Of a DNA stretch of 64,000 bases, positions 9,643 through 17,677 are shown in pieces (positions within the stretch are counted from its first letter, which is position 1; each line of letters opens with the position of its first letter). Origin of the DNA: Shewanella sp. MBTL60-007 (GTDB lineage: Bacteria > Pseudomonadota > Gammaproteobacteria > Enterobacterales > Shewanellaceae); assembly GCF_019654915.1 (NCBI RefSeq), contig NZ_BPET01000002.1, positions 80,368 to 144,367 on the forward strand. The letters run 5' to 3'. The notes under the pieces were generated by a model, which had not been told where the DNA came from, did no database searches, and worked only from the letters and a program-made list of their open reading frames with translations. The translations under genes and the position numbers were made by a program.

Positions 9643-9936
9643 ATGAGCATTAGCCTAAATATTATTGGGCAAAGGATTGTTACAAAAAGAAAAATTGTGA
9701 AGCTTAGCCAAGTTCAGCTAGCCGACAGAGTAGGGATTAGCGATAGAACGCTAAGCAAAATAGAGAATGGTTACGACTTAAAGCTGTCGTTATTATTGGC
9801 GATTTGTGATGCGCTCAACATTGAGACTGCTGAACTACTAAGCGAAAACAACAGTAATGCGTCTTCGCTTAGTGATGAAAGTAGGCTGCAGATTGACAGC
9901 CACTTAAATGCTATTCGTAAGTTGTTAGCGGATTAG
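9643..9936 (+). CDS. XRE-family helix-turn-helix regulator
   Basis: The 97-residue protein has a complete Cro/CI-type HTH at about residues 6-60: RIVTKRKIVKLSQVQLADRV, then GISDRTLSKIENG. There is no C-terminal peptidase or sensor domain, only a short helical tail. It may be a moron regulator. Its stop overlaps that of the convergent gene downstream by three bases. An AT-rich promoter-like stretch lies at 9540-9640. No operator could be assigned. Confidence 0.85.
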   Translation: MSISLNIIGQRIVTKRKIVKLSQVQLADRVGISDRTLSKIENGYDLKLSLLLAICDALNIETAELLSENNSNASSLSDESRLQIDSHLNAIRKLLAD

Positions 9937-10178
9937 TCGTCACCTGGTGGGTTCGCACACCGTATATTATCCAGCAATGTTTTTACTTGCTGCTCACTAA
10001 GCAGTGTAGATTTTATGTCCCCATAGTGAAATATTCCATCATCTGCTACAAGAATACTATCTGACGTACCCGTTTCAGGATTCCGCGAAACTGCCAATCC
10101 TTGAGGGTGTAATATCTCTCTATTAATTCGCTCTATAAGCCCTAGTTCGCTCATTTGGTTCCAATCAATTGTATTCAT
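9933..10178 (-). CDS. Small phage protein of unknown function
   Basis: I choose ATG 10178 (start MNTIDWNQMSELGLIERINR), which has an AAAGAG site six bases before it, rather than the longer frame from 10223, whose first 15 residues look untranslated. The 81-residue product has a typical small prophage-protein layout, with a helical N-terminus and a GLAVSRNPETGTSDSILVAD segment. Function is unknown. It converges with the XRE gene. The 30-bp palindrome upstream separates it from the early operon, so it probably has its own promoter. Confidence 0.65.
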   Translation of the reverse strand: MNTIDWNQMSELGLIERINREILHPQGLAVSRNPETGTSDSILVADDGIFHYGDIKSTLLSEQQVKTLLDNIRCANPPGDD

Positions 10179-10215
10179 TTTCATCTCTTTATTTTTCCAC
10201 ATTTTAAACAAACAC

Positions 10216-10245
10216 AAAAACACACTAGTTAACTAGTGTGTTTTT
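10216..10245 (-). terminator. Perfect 30-bp palindrome, probable bidirectional terminator
   Basis: Five A, the ten bases CACACTAGTT, their exact complement, and five T make a perfect 30-bp palindrome centred at 10230/10231. It lies just after the stop of the early operon's last gene (10255) and reads as a hairpin with a T run on either strand. It may also cover a promoter or operator of the next minus-strand gene. Confidence 0.65.
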
Positions 10246-10254
10246 CGTGGTTTT

Positions 10255-10515
10255 TTAACTAATAGCTTTTACGTCTTGATACTGCGGTGCAAGATCTGCA
10301 GCTTGGTTAAGTTTTGCCAATGCCTGGCTAAAATGCTGTTGGGTAACATGGTAACGCCAATAAGCCCGTTTTGCTGGTAGGCCGTCAACCAAGTGCGCCA
10401 TCAATGCATCGATTTTGTTTTGGCTGGTTATACGAGTCAGCTTTAACAACACCGCCAAGCCCTCTCGGGTTTCATGGCCTTGGACTAAAACCCGCTTTAG
10501 TTTTGGCGTAGTCAT
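10255..10515 (-). CDS. Small HTH regulator resembling PapB/KorA (TrfB) proteins
   Basis: The 86-residue protein contains KIDALMAHLVDGLPAKRAYW followed by RYHVTQQHFSQALAKLN. This pattern is shared by PapB/FocB fimbrial regulators and the TrfB/KorA DNA-binding domain (helix, recognition helix with Q-H-F-S). It is the last gene of the early operon and its start touches the stop of the methyltransferase gene. A role in copy or lysogeny control is possible. The similarity to PapB does not imply a role in fimbriae. Confidence 0.65.
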   Translation of the reverse strand: MTTPKLKRVLVQGHETREGLAVLLKLTRITSQNKIDALMAHLVDGLPAKRAYWRYHVTQQHFSQALAKLNQAADLAPQYQDVKAIS

Positions 10516-11885
10516 TAAGCCACCTTTTCTATTGCTGCTGGCAAGTGGTAATTGCTATTCACTAAAGCTGCCGCTAGCAATGGCGGTACTGAGTTGCCAC
10601 ATCTGGCCACTTGCTTTGCCTTTGAATATTTTTTGCCTGTATGGTCCACGTTGATAATGTAATCACTTGGGAAAGACTGCGCGGCAAACAGTTCGTGTGG
10701 CTCGAGCATGCGCATACCGATATCGACTATTTGATAGGCTTCACCTTTGACCATCACCAAACCAAAGCAATCGCCAGTGCGAATGGTATGTAACGGTTGA
10801 TTGATATCTTGACCAATCCCAGTGCCGTAATACTTCATTAAGAACGCGCGCACTTCACCCACATGATTACCACCTGCAGTGATAGTGTGCACGGGCTCAT
10901 TAGTAGGAAACCCAATATTGGTACCGCGCATTTTTATCATGCTGCTAGTCACCAAACCAAAGTGACCACCTTTAACTTGTGCGCAAATCGTTCTTAACGG
11001 TTCATTTTCTGGCATATTGCGTTGGCTGCTGGCATTGGCAAATTCAGTGATAAACGGCACTATCATTGCGTTTTCAGGTGCTATAAATGGTGCATCGCAA
11101 TCAATAACAAATTTTTGAATCCCCTTAGCGATACGTTGCATGGTTTTCTCTGCAAGTGGCCGATCACGATTGAAGATTGATTTGCACGGAATAGACCAAT
11201 CAATAATATCAGCGGCTGTTTTCCATGCTTTTAGTGCTTTGCCGTTACCCGGCTGCTTTTTAGGGTTGCCATGTGTAGGCTCTGGAAAGGTGATTGGCTG
11301 GCCGTCACATCGAGCAACAAGAAAGAAGCGCTTGCGAATAGTCGGGCAACCGTGGTCACTGGCGATCAACTGTTTCCATTCCACTTTATAACCATGCTGG
11401 CGAAGTTGGCGCACAAAACTATTAAAGGTTTTACCTTTACGCTTTTGACATGGTTTGCCATCAATAACAGGGCCCCATGTTACAAACTCTTCAACATTTT
11501 CCAGCATGATAATGCGTGGGCGAACGGTAGCAGCCCAACGCATTGCTACCCATGCCAAACCACGGATTTTCTTTTCTAACGGTTTGCCACCTGCAGCTTT
11601 TGAAAAATGCTTACAGTCAGGGCTAAACCATGCAAGGCCAACAGGCCTACCCGCACAAACCTCGACAGGATTCACATCCCAAACCGATTCACAATAATGC
11701 TTGGTTAATGGATGATTAGTTTTATGCATCGCAATTGCATCAGGATCATGATTAATCGCAATATCAATAGGCCGCCCAATGGCTAACTCAATACCTGTAG
11801 AGGCTCCGCCACCACCTGCAAAGTTATCAACGACAAGTTCGTAATTTTCAATATTAAGTGAAAATTGATTATCACCTCTAAACAT
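10515..11885 (-). CDS. Phage C5-cytosine DNA methyltransferase
   Basis: The 456-residue enzyme shows motif I FAGGGGASTGIELA and motif VI ENVEEF. Motif VIII is TIRKRFFLVARCD, and the C-terminal motif X region is ARCGNSVPPLLAAALV. Motif IV has Pro-Asp-Cys (FSPDCKHFS) where most family members have Pro-Cys. The catalytic Cys is still present, and this variant is common in phage-type enzymes. A variable target region lies around residues 230-370. No restriction partner is encoded nearby, so it probably protects phage DNA from host enzymes or marks replication. Target sequence unknown. Confidence 0.92.
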   Translation of the reverse strand: MFRGDNQFSLNIENYELVVDNFAGGGGASTGIELAIGRPIDIAINHDPDAIAMHKTNHPLTKHYCESVWDVNPVEVCAGRPVGLAWFSPDCKHFSKAAGGKPLEKKIRGLAWVAMRWAATVRPRIIMLENVEEFVTWGPVIDGKPCQKRKGKTFNSFVRQLRQHGYKVEWKQLIASDHGCPTIRKRFFLVARCDGQPITFPEPTHGNPKKQPGNGKALKAWKTAADIIDWSIPCKSIFNRDRPLAEKTMQRIAKGIQKFVIDCDAPFIAPENAMIVPFITEFANASSQRNMPENEPLRTICAQVKGGHFGLVTSSMIKMRGTNIGFPTNEPVHTITAGGNHVGEVRAFLMKYYGTGIGQDINQPLHTIRTGDCFGLVMVKGEAYQIVDIGMRMLEPHELFAAQSFPSDYIINVDHTGKKYSKAKQVARCGNSVPPLLAAALVNSNYHLPAAIEKVA

Positions 11886-11890
11886 ATCCC

Positions 11891-12109
11891 TTACCCCTGC
11901 TTTGCTTTTACTAAGTTATTCAGTACTACTCGGCACAATTCACGCTCTTTTTCTGGTAACCGGCTTAACCATTCGCGCACCGCTTGGCGACTCTGTTGCG
12001 CTAATTTGGTTTTACAGCGCTGATACCGATCTAAACACTCGCCCTTTTGAGCATTTAGCGCGTTGAGTCTTTGGCGTTCGTCACTGGTCATTAATTTAGA
12101 AAGGTTCAT
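11891..12109 (-). CDS. Small helical phage protein, unknown function
   Basis: ATG 12109 has an AGAGGA site about nine bases upstream and overlaps the end of the replication gene by 14 bases, giving 72 residues (MNLSKLMTSDERQRLNALNA...). The longer open frame from 12268 lies wholly inside the replication gene and is not credible. The protein is charged and helical with a LSRLPEKERELCRVV segment. Coupled translation after the replication endonuclease suggests an accessory role in replication, but no family is recognised. Confidence 0.6.
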   Translation of the reverse strand: MNLSKLMTSDERQRLNALNAQKGECLDRYQRCKTKLAQQSRQAVREWLSRLPEKERELCRVVLNNLVKAKQG

Positions 12110-14444
12110 CGTCAACATCCTCTGCACTGTTCTGCTCAGTTTTGCTGTCGCGGTAACTAAATGGGCTTGCCCACTGCTCGGCCTTTTGGGTATCAAGTAC
12201 CTGGCGTAATTGAGCAAGTGCGCGCTTGGCCACATCAGGTGCCATGTGGCTAATCCAGTTTTCAACATCTGAATTTGTGTCGAGTACTCGCCACGCTTGC
12301 TCGCGCAGTTGCGCGTCTAATACCTTTAAGCGCTGGCGCTCAATAGCATCAAACTGACTATCTAAGGCGCTATCGCTCCAATCGTTATCAAGTGCATGAT
12401 GCGCGCTTGGCACCTGTTTGCTCACAATGAGCATGCCATCGCGCAGACGAACATATTTATGGCTTTCGCCACTAACACCAGAATGACTAGCATCAACAAC
12501 ATCAATAACAGCACCCGCGCGTAGGCGTTTAAGTGAATCGCTGTCGAGTCCTAACTTTTTGGCCTCAATAATTAACTGTTGGTCTTTTAACGGTAACCTT
12601 TCGATCCTTTTTCTAGTTTTGATCGACTGCGTACAGTTATTGTCAGAACTCCAAGGTGCGCGGCTGTCGCCGCTTTTCAAAGAAACATCAAAAGCTAAAT
12701 CAACAGCCAAAGCAAAAGCGGCATCATCTGCCGATACAGGCGCTTTATCTTGGCTGTCGTTGTGTGTTGGCTTGCGAATTTCCCAGCCCTCAAGGCGAGT
12801 TTGCACCGCATTGCTCATAGACATAACGCCCATAATTTTGGTGATATCCTCGCCGTATAAGTTCGCTGCTTCATTAGTCACTTTTGAAAGCTGAATAGGA
12901 CGGTCAGCCCGTTTGCAGAATGTGCCGCCCATAGCCTCAACATAGCGCTGCCAATTGCTGTGGTCTGACGCATTGCGCGCCAGCTCAAGCACATCGTCAT
13001 AATCAATCGCTTCACGCAAGCGGCGCAGTTCACGCCATACCGTGACCGATGGACCACCAATTTGTTGAAACTGGCGAATGTTCCAAATGCTAGCCCAAGC
13101 CGCCACACCCTCGGCGCCATGTTTACCACTGCTTTCGGCTTCATAGTCATCATCGACATAAGCGCCATCAATGTTTTTCGCCACATACTTAGCGATATAA
13201 CCGGTAGCACTGCCTTGGCTTGGATCAATGGTTTTGTAGTCAAAGCGTGGGCGGTAACCCTGAAAGCGTAAACTGCGCTTACCCTTTGGTGGTGTAAGTT
13301 CATCTTTGTGATGCTGCAAAGCATATTTGCGCATAATGGAACGCCCCAAGCGTAATTGCTCGGGGCGAAAAAATAACACCATGTGCCAATGTGGCGTGCC
13401 ATCGTGGTGAGGCTCTACCACTCTAAAACCAAATAGTTCAACCTCTTCACGCGCTAGCTTTGAACGCGCTTTTGCCCACTGCTTACATAAATAGGCTTGC
13501 GTGTCTTTTGGGTTGGCGCCTAAATAACGTCTATTTGAATAGCTAGGGCCTTTCTTGCTTTTGGTGTAACTGTGGTAACAACTTGGGGCAGTCCAAGTAT
13601 AAAACTCGGCAACTAAACCTTGCTCTATGGCAAGATCTTCAAAACCACGCATACGTACCATCAACTCAGCGCGGCGCACTTCTGGGTTAGCAACCGAGGC
13701 AGCAACCGCATCGGCTAGGCTAATTTCAAGACCAAGATCTTCATTAACCACCACCATTTCGTTAAGCCATGCTTTTGCAGCTGCCTTACGGTTTTTAAAC
13801 TCTTTGAGTGAATTAACCGAAACATAAGGCGATACACCCGCACGAACCTTGCCCGTAACAATGGCAGCATGTTCTTTATATTGTCGAAATGCCTTGTCCA
13901 GTTTGCGCAGCCACCACGCTTCATCAACCAAACGTGCTAACGCACCTGCAATTTTGTTGTACATGGTTAAGTCGGCTTCAAACTCACCGCTAGCTTTACG
14001 CTGCTCATAACCAACAAAACTAGGTAGTACAGGAGTAAAGCCCCATTGGTCAGCAGGTTGTATAACGGCTAACAGCAGTTCAAGCGCATCAACCTGCACA
14101 CCACCGTAGGTCATATTATTTAAAATACTGGCGCAGCGGTCGGCCCACTCTTTGGCTACGGCCTCACGGCGCAGTTCGGTATTGATATGCCAAATCGGCA
14201 AAGGAAATTGGTGCAGCATTTTCCGTGTGGATGTAACCCTATTGCGCAACCAAATATTAGCGCTACTGCTACGGCTATACTTTTTATGTTTACGCGCATA
14301 TTCCATAAACAGGCTAGCCGCCACACATTCTGGCAGGCCATCAAGTTGTTTTTGCGCCCATTTAAGATCGTCTTGCTGATGTGGAGCCGAAAAAATAGCC
14401 GAGAGGTTAATCCCGGCTTGGCGTTCAATTTGTTGAAGATCCAT
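12096..14444 (-). CDS. Phage replication endonuclease, HUH family (GpA-like)
   Basis: This 782-residue protein initiates rolling-circle replication by nicking the phage origin. The HUH metal site is HHDGTPHWHMVLFF. About 75 residues later comes the nicking motif GYIAKYVAKNI, with two tyrosines four apart as in P2 GpA. The N-terminal 300 residues are helical and family-typical. P2 GpA carries its origin inside its own gene, so the same is possible here. The start ATG overlaps the stop of the preceding small gene as TAATG. Confidence 0.93.
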   Translation of the reverse strand: MDLQQIERQAGINLSAIFSAPHQQDDLKWAQKQLDGLPECVAASLFMEYARKHKKYSRSSSANIWLRNRVTSTRKMLHQFPLPIWHINTELRREAVAKEWADRCASILNNMTYGGVQVDALELLLAVIQPADQWGFTPVLPSFVGYEQRKASGEFEADLTMYNKIAGALARLVDEAWWLRKLDKAFRQYKEHAAIVTGKVRAGVSPYVSVNSLKEFKNRKAAAKAWLNEMVVVNEDLGLEISLADAVAASVANPEVRRAELMVRMRGFEDLAIEQGLVAEFYTWTAPSCYHSYTKSKKGPSYSNRRYLGANPKDTQAYLCKQWAKARSKLAREEVELFGFRVVEPHHDGTPHWHMVLFFRPEQLRLGRSIMRKYALQHHKDELTPPKGKRSLRFQGYRPRFDYKTIDPSQGSATGYIAKYVAKNIDGAYVDDDYEAESSGKHGAEGVAAWASIWNIRQFQQIGGPSVTVWRELRRLREAIDYDDVLELARNASDHSNWQRYVEAMGGTFCKRADRPIQLSKVTNEAANLYGEDITKIMGVMSMSNAVQTRLEGWEIRKPTHNDSQDKAPVSADDAAFALAVDLAFDVSLKSGDSRAPWSSDNNCTQSIKTRKRIERLPLKDQQLIIEAKKLGLDSDSLKRLRAGAVIDVVDASHSGVSGESHKYVRLRDGMLIVSKQVPSAHHALDNDWSDSALDSQFDAIERQRLKVLDAQLREQAWRVLDTNSDVENWISHMAPDVAKRALAQLRQVLDTQKAEQWASPFSYRDSKTEQNSAEDVDDEPF

Positions 14445-14698
14445 TACAAGTCCTTAAACCCATGATGAACCCGCGCTTTAGCTAACGTGCGCCGTATACC
14501 TTTTGCTAGGTTGGTGAGGTCATTGCCCAACGCTTGCCAATATAGGCAATCGAGTGCACCAGAATATTTAGCAATGGCAATCAAATTGGTGTTATCAATT
14601 AAACCATCGTTATCGATAAGCACCTGGATCTCTTTGGCGAGTGACAGCTTATTGCTGCGAAAGTGCTTTAGTAAGTGGTGAAATGCTGCTTTGCTCAT
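14444..14698 (-). CDS. Small early-operon protein, unknown function
   Basis: The 84-residue product (MSKAAFHHLLKHFRSNKLSL...) is basic and helical. Both ends overlap neighbours: four bases with the gene upstream, and a TAATG junction with the replication gene. No motif or family is recognised. The tight coupling to the replication endonuclease suggests a role in replication or its control. Confidence 0.7.
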   Translation of the reverse strand: MSKAAFHHLLKHFRSNKLSLAKEIQVLIDNDGLIDNTNLIAIAKYSGALDCLYWQALGNDLTNLAKGIRRTLAKARVHHGFKDL

Positions 14699-15165
14699 AG
14701 ACCACCCTGCTTTTTGATTTCACGCGCTAAGCCTCTAGCGAGTTGAATCCATTCAAAAGCGTCTTCTCGATAGAGTGGAATACTCTCTGGATTGACGTTA
14801 TTCCAAAAACTAATCATCTCGGCATCTTTAGATACTTGAAGTTGCGCCAAAGCAAACTGACGAATACAACCCAAATTTGCAAGACTCATTTTGCTGATGG
14901 CCGTGTAATGGTTGAGCTCTTCTCGAGTCATCCATACATGGTCTTGCTTTTCGTTGCTAGATGTTTCAGATATCTCAACAATGCTAAATTTCTTTTTCTT
15001 ATCCTTTAGCGCATCGGTGATGACTGCTGGTACCTGAGCAGATAAAAACAATTTTGCACCTGCAAGTGACCAAGCTGTTTGCACGCTGCCGCCTTTGCCA
15101 AAGCCATAAAAATAACGGTCACCACGATTGGTTGTAATTTTAATTGCTACTGTTTTATTGCTCAT
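14695..15165 (-). CDS. Early-operon hypothetical protein, 156 aa
   Basis: The N-terminal half reads AIKITTNRGDRYFYGFGKGG followed by VQTAWSLAGAKLF, a beta-rich domain seen in small prophage proteins. The C-terminal half is helical with two Trp (FWNNVNPESIPLYREDAFEW). It overlaps both neighbours by four bases. Function is unknown and no catalytic motif is visible. Confidence 0.7.
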   Translation of the reverse strand: MSNKTVAIKITTNRGDRYFYGFGKGGSVQTAWSLAGAKLFLSAQVPAVITDALKDKKKKFSIVEISETSSNEKQDHVWMTREELNHYTAISKMSLANLGCIRQFALAQLQVSKDAEMISFWNNVNPESIPLYREDAFEWIQLARGLAREIKKQGGL

Positions 15166-15362
15166 ACCGCCCCCAACTCATTCAGACTGACACCTAACTC
15201 ACGCGCCATTTGGTAATCCTCAATGCGACGGCGACACGCTGTTGCACATTTACCCTCTTCGGTGATTTTTGGCGGACGGCTGGCATGGCCTAATGTGCGA
15301 TTTAAAAACGCAGTGCGAATATTGAAATTTTGGTTATTGATAGAATCGGTTAATGCACTCAT
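15162..15362 (-). CDS. Early-operon small basic protein, 66 aa
   Basis: The product contains RPPKITEEGKCATACRRRIE and ends MARELGVSLNELGAV, a short helix that could be half of an HTH. It is arginine rich and may bind nucleic acid. It is joined to its neighbours by four-base overlaps on both sides. No family recognised. Confidence 0.65.
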   Translation of the reverse strand: MSALTDSINNQNFNIRTAFLNRTLGHASRPPKITEEGKCATACRRRIEDYQMARELGVSLNELGAV

Positions 15363-15613
15363 GCTGCAGCCTCCACTTGGTTAACAGCTGGCATATCAAT
15401 GCGCAACTTAGGCTCAACCACTGCGGAAAAATGCTCGGCGTTCTCTTGATTGAAGTTAGCCACTGAATCAACATCGAACGCTTTTGAAATGCCCCAGCCG
15501 TTGTAATCATCAGGCTTAAAAGTGACATCAACCATTTGATTAGGGTTACCCAACGACCAGTAAGGTTTTGACAAAGACACCACGCCGCGCGCAGTAACAA
15601 ATTGGTTTTTCAT
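15359..15613 (-). CDS. Early-operon small protein, 84 aa
   Basis: The product begins MKNQFVTARGVVSLSKPYWS and has a beta-rich middle (QMVDVTFKPDDYNGWGI) and an acidic C-terminus. It overlaps the flanking genes by four bases each, so it is translated as part of the chain. A competing frame at 15334-15600 on the same strand lacks this overlap pattern. Function unknown. Confidence 0.65.
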   Translation of the reverse strand: MKNQFVTARGVVSLSKPYWSLGNPNQMVDVTFKPDDYNGWGISKAFDVDSVANFNQENAEHFSAVVEPKLRIDMPAVNQVEAAA

Positions 15614-15912
15614 GCTGCAGCCCTCGCAACTTGGCGAGCAAACTCGCTACGGCTCATAACATCGCCCATATCCAAACAAAGTGCGGCAAGCACATCGTCA
15701 TTCAAAACCTGCAGTGCCACACGCTCAAGGCAAAAAGCTATACCTAAATAACGCTCTGCGCATAACTTAGAATCGTCACTAACTGCATTTGCATGGCGGC
15801 TAAAAATATCCGCCATCAATTTGCGCATAGCTAAATGTTGTGGATTACTAAGATCAAAAGCTGGGGTATTGGCTGCTGGCACCGATTGAGCCATTGTATT
15901 TAAATGAGTCAT
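15610..15912 (-). CDS. Early-operon hypothetical protein, 100 aa
   Basis: I place the start at ATG 15912, one base after the stop of the upstream gene (TGA-T-ATG), instead of the longer frame from 15963. The product MTHLNTMAQSVPAANTPAFD continues into helices with MRKLMADIFSRHANAVSDDS and ends SRSEFARQVARAAA. No family recognised. Tight spacing places it in the early operon. Confidence 0.65.
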   Translation of the reverse strand: MTHLNTMAQSVPAANTPAFDLSNPQHLAMRKLMADIFSRHANAVSDDSKLCAERYLGIAFCLERVALQVLNDDVLAALCLDMGDVMSRSEFARQVARAAA

Positions 15913-15913
15913 A

Positions 15914-16243
15914 TCAAGCCGCCTGTTGAATTTGGTTAACGTGGATATTGTTACGAATAGCAACTAAGCGAATGCTTAAATCTTTAGTCACTAGCGAATG
16001 AGGGCATGCGACATCGGCAATGGCTTTGATAGACTCAAGGGCCGATTCAACCATGTCTTTGTCAGCGGGGACGCTAAACGATAATGAAGCAATGACGCGA
16101 TTAGCCTCTTGTGCAATTGCTTGCTCTACTGTTAAACTTTGCTTTGTCATATTGATGCTTTCCTTTATTGATTTGACTTGGGCCATAACCGTTGCTGCGG
16201 TTGTGGCTTTTTGCTGTCTATGGGTTACTGATTTTTTGAACAT
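15914..16243 (-). CDS. Early-operon hypothetical protein, 109 aa
   Basis: The start at ATG 16243 has AGGA seven bases before it and overlaps the upstream gene by 19 bases. An alternative ATG at 16150 (MTKQSLTVEQAIAQEANRV) has AAGGA ten bases before it and would give 78 residues. The conserved-looking part begins at the second start, while the first 31 residues are basic (MFKKSVTHRQQKATTAATVM). Function unknown. Confidence 0.6.
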   Translation of the reverse strand: MFKKSVTHRQQKATTAATVMAQVKSIKESINMTKQSLTVEQAIAQEANRVIASLSFSVPADKDMVESALESIKAIADVACPHSLVTKDLSIRLVAIRNNIHVNQIQQAA

Positions 16244-16710
16244 CGATTTTCCTGCTCTACCTCTAATGCCAGCTCAGCGGCCAGCGCATTGATATCTTGT
16301 ATTTCTTGGCTTAATTCGTCCTCTTCACCAATTGCCTCACGCTTAACCCCAATTGACTTGACCACCTGCGGCTTTGTCTGACTTAAAAACTGATCACGTG
16401 ATAACGACACGCAACCAAATGATTTAGCTAAATCGGTTAAAGAAATAAGGGCTTGGCGAACGGCGTTACGGTCTGACAAAGAAAGGCTAAGTAAAGGCTT
16501 GTTGATGTACTCGCTAGGCTTTAAACGAGCTGCATATAAAATCATGGCGCGCTGCTGTGGGTTCAGTTTGTCAAATCGACTTGCAGCGCTGTTCTTACCT
16601 AACATTTGGCGTATATCACTAATGGCGGTTTCCGCAACATTTTGACAGCTATCTAACTGCTCATTCGCGGAGTTAAGGTTGGTGGCTAAACTTCTTACTG
16701 CTGTAGACAT
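16225..16710 (-). CDS. Early-operon hypothetical protein, 161 aa
   Basis: This helical, charged protein contains FDKLNPQQRAMILYAARLKP and LSLSLSDRNAVRQALISLTD, and ends in an acidic stretch EEDELSQEIQDINALAAELA. It lies directly after the CII gene. Neither a known DNA-binding motif nor an enzyme signature is visible. It is probably an early phage regulator or accessory protein on position alone. Confidence 0.68.
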   Translation of the reverse strand: MSTAVRSLATNLNSANEQLDSCQNVAETAISDIRQMLGKNSAASRFDKLNPQQRAMILYAARLKPSEYINKPLLSLSLSDRNAVRQALISLTDLAKSFGCVSLSRDQFLSQTKPQVVKSIGVKREAIGEEDELSQEIQDINALAAELALEVEQENRCSKNQ

Positions 16711-16745
16711 GGTTTTCCCCTTTCACTAACGGCTGTTGATTTGGC

Positions 16746-17315
16746 TTACATCAAACCTGGCATTGGCATCGTTTGCAGCGCATCGCTGGCAACGGTCAAT
16801 ACCGGAATGGCCTGAAATTTTTGCTCAACGTCATGCACGAAAATGGCAAGTTCTCCCATAATGTATGACGCTCTCTTAACTGTTTCGTGGCGCACACGCT
16901 CTGTTACTCGTCTAGTGGCTTTAACATCTAATGCCAACGCCCCGAGTTGCGCACTATTGGCGGTAATATCTAAGGCTCTATCGGTTAATGGGGTTTTGTC
17001 TGCGTTTGCTAAATCGCCTAACGACACTGAAGTCACGCAACCAAGATCCATCAATACACCGTCAACAATGCAGCGGTTGCCGCTGGCTCTAGTGATTTTT
17101 ACCAATTCACTCACAGTCAATTGATGTGGCTGCTCAGGTAAAAGTTTGTTGCGTAGCATTTGTGGCCGTTTCATTCCGGCTGACTTGGCGATATCACTCA
17201 CCACTTCGTCATTTGCAAATTGACGCAACGCACCATTTAGGTGATTGCAGCTATTTAGTGGTTGTGTACTAGCTGATTTGGCATACATAGACGCAAAACT
17301 CCCTTTTGCTAACAT
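16746..17315 (-). CDS. Phage regulatory protein CII (CP76 family)
   Basis: The 189-residue protein contains the CP76/CII signature MKRPQMLRNKLLPEQPHQLT, then VSELVKITRASGNRCIVDGV, an HTH-like region as in HP1 and P2-186 type CII proteins. These activate lysogenic transcription early after infection. The gene follows cox in the rightward-to-left early operon, as expected. The C-terminal half is helical and may tetramerise. Confidence 0.85.
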   Translation of the reverse strand: MLAKGSFASMYAKSASTQPLNSCNHLNGALRQFANDEVVSDIAKSAGMKRPQMLRNKLLPEQPHQLTVSELVKITRASGNRCIVDGVLMDLGCVTSVSLGDLANADKTPLTDRALDITANSAQLGALALDVKATRRVTERVRHETVKRASYIMGELAIFVHDVEQKFQAIPVLTVASDALQTMPMPGLM

Positions 17316-17367
17316 TCAATTGAAGAGATTAATCAAACAATCGAATGATTTGCTACGAACAAGCTAA

Positions 17368-17574
17368 TTAACAGGCTTCGGCTAAGTCTCTAGCCTCTTT
17401 AACTAACGCTATCATGTTGATAAAAGGGCGCTCTTTAGACTTTAGCTTAGGGCGAATAGGCAGGCGACCGTCGCTAATAAGGGTGCGGACGGTTCTCAAT
17501 GTGATACCCGTACGACGAGCATATTCTTCACATGAGATGTAAGGGGCGTCAATTTGTAGGGTGAATTCACTCAT
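17368..17574 (-). CDS. Cox-like excisionase/regulator
   Basis: The 68-residue product has a winged-helix/MerR-type fold: PYISCEEYARRTGITLRTVR, then TLISDGRLPIRPK. Proteins of this type (Cox of P2/HP1) repress the lysogenic promoter and direct excision. It is the first gene of the early operon and faces the CI repressor across the switch region, where Cox genes lie. Confidence 0.8.
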   Translation of the reverse strand: MSEFTLQIDAPYISCEEYARRTGITLRTVRTLISDGRLPIRPKLKSKERPFINMIALVKEARDLAEAC

Positions 17575-17604
17575 TTGGTGTTATCCTTTATCTAATTGCG
17601 TTTA

Positions 17605-17643
17605 TGACGGGCTTTTACGGTGGCGACCTATAGTCGCCCGTCA
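17605..17643. promoter_or_regulatory. Nested inverted repeats in the CI-Cox switch region
   Basis: An 8-bp inverted repeat, TGACGGGC (17605-17612) and GCCCGTCA (17636-17643), encloses a second one, GGCGAC/GTCGCC with a CTATA centre (17622-17638). They lie between the divergent cox and repressor genes, where CI and Cox operators are expected. Assignment as operators is inference from position and symmetry. Confidence 0.6.
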
Positions 17644-17677
17644 CAATCATTTTGAAACTGACAGGATTATTGATCAT

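Noticed and set aside
12878..13402. 174-residue frame within the replication gene
   Set aside because: It lies wholly inside the HUH protein gene in another frame and has a Cys/Met/Trp-rich composition without family features.
15334..15600. Alternative 88-residue frame in the early operon
   Set aside because: It overlaps the gene at 15359-15613, which has the four-base overlaps with both neighbours. Composition (Leu/Ser/Trp rich) is typical of a shadow frame.
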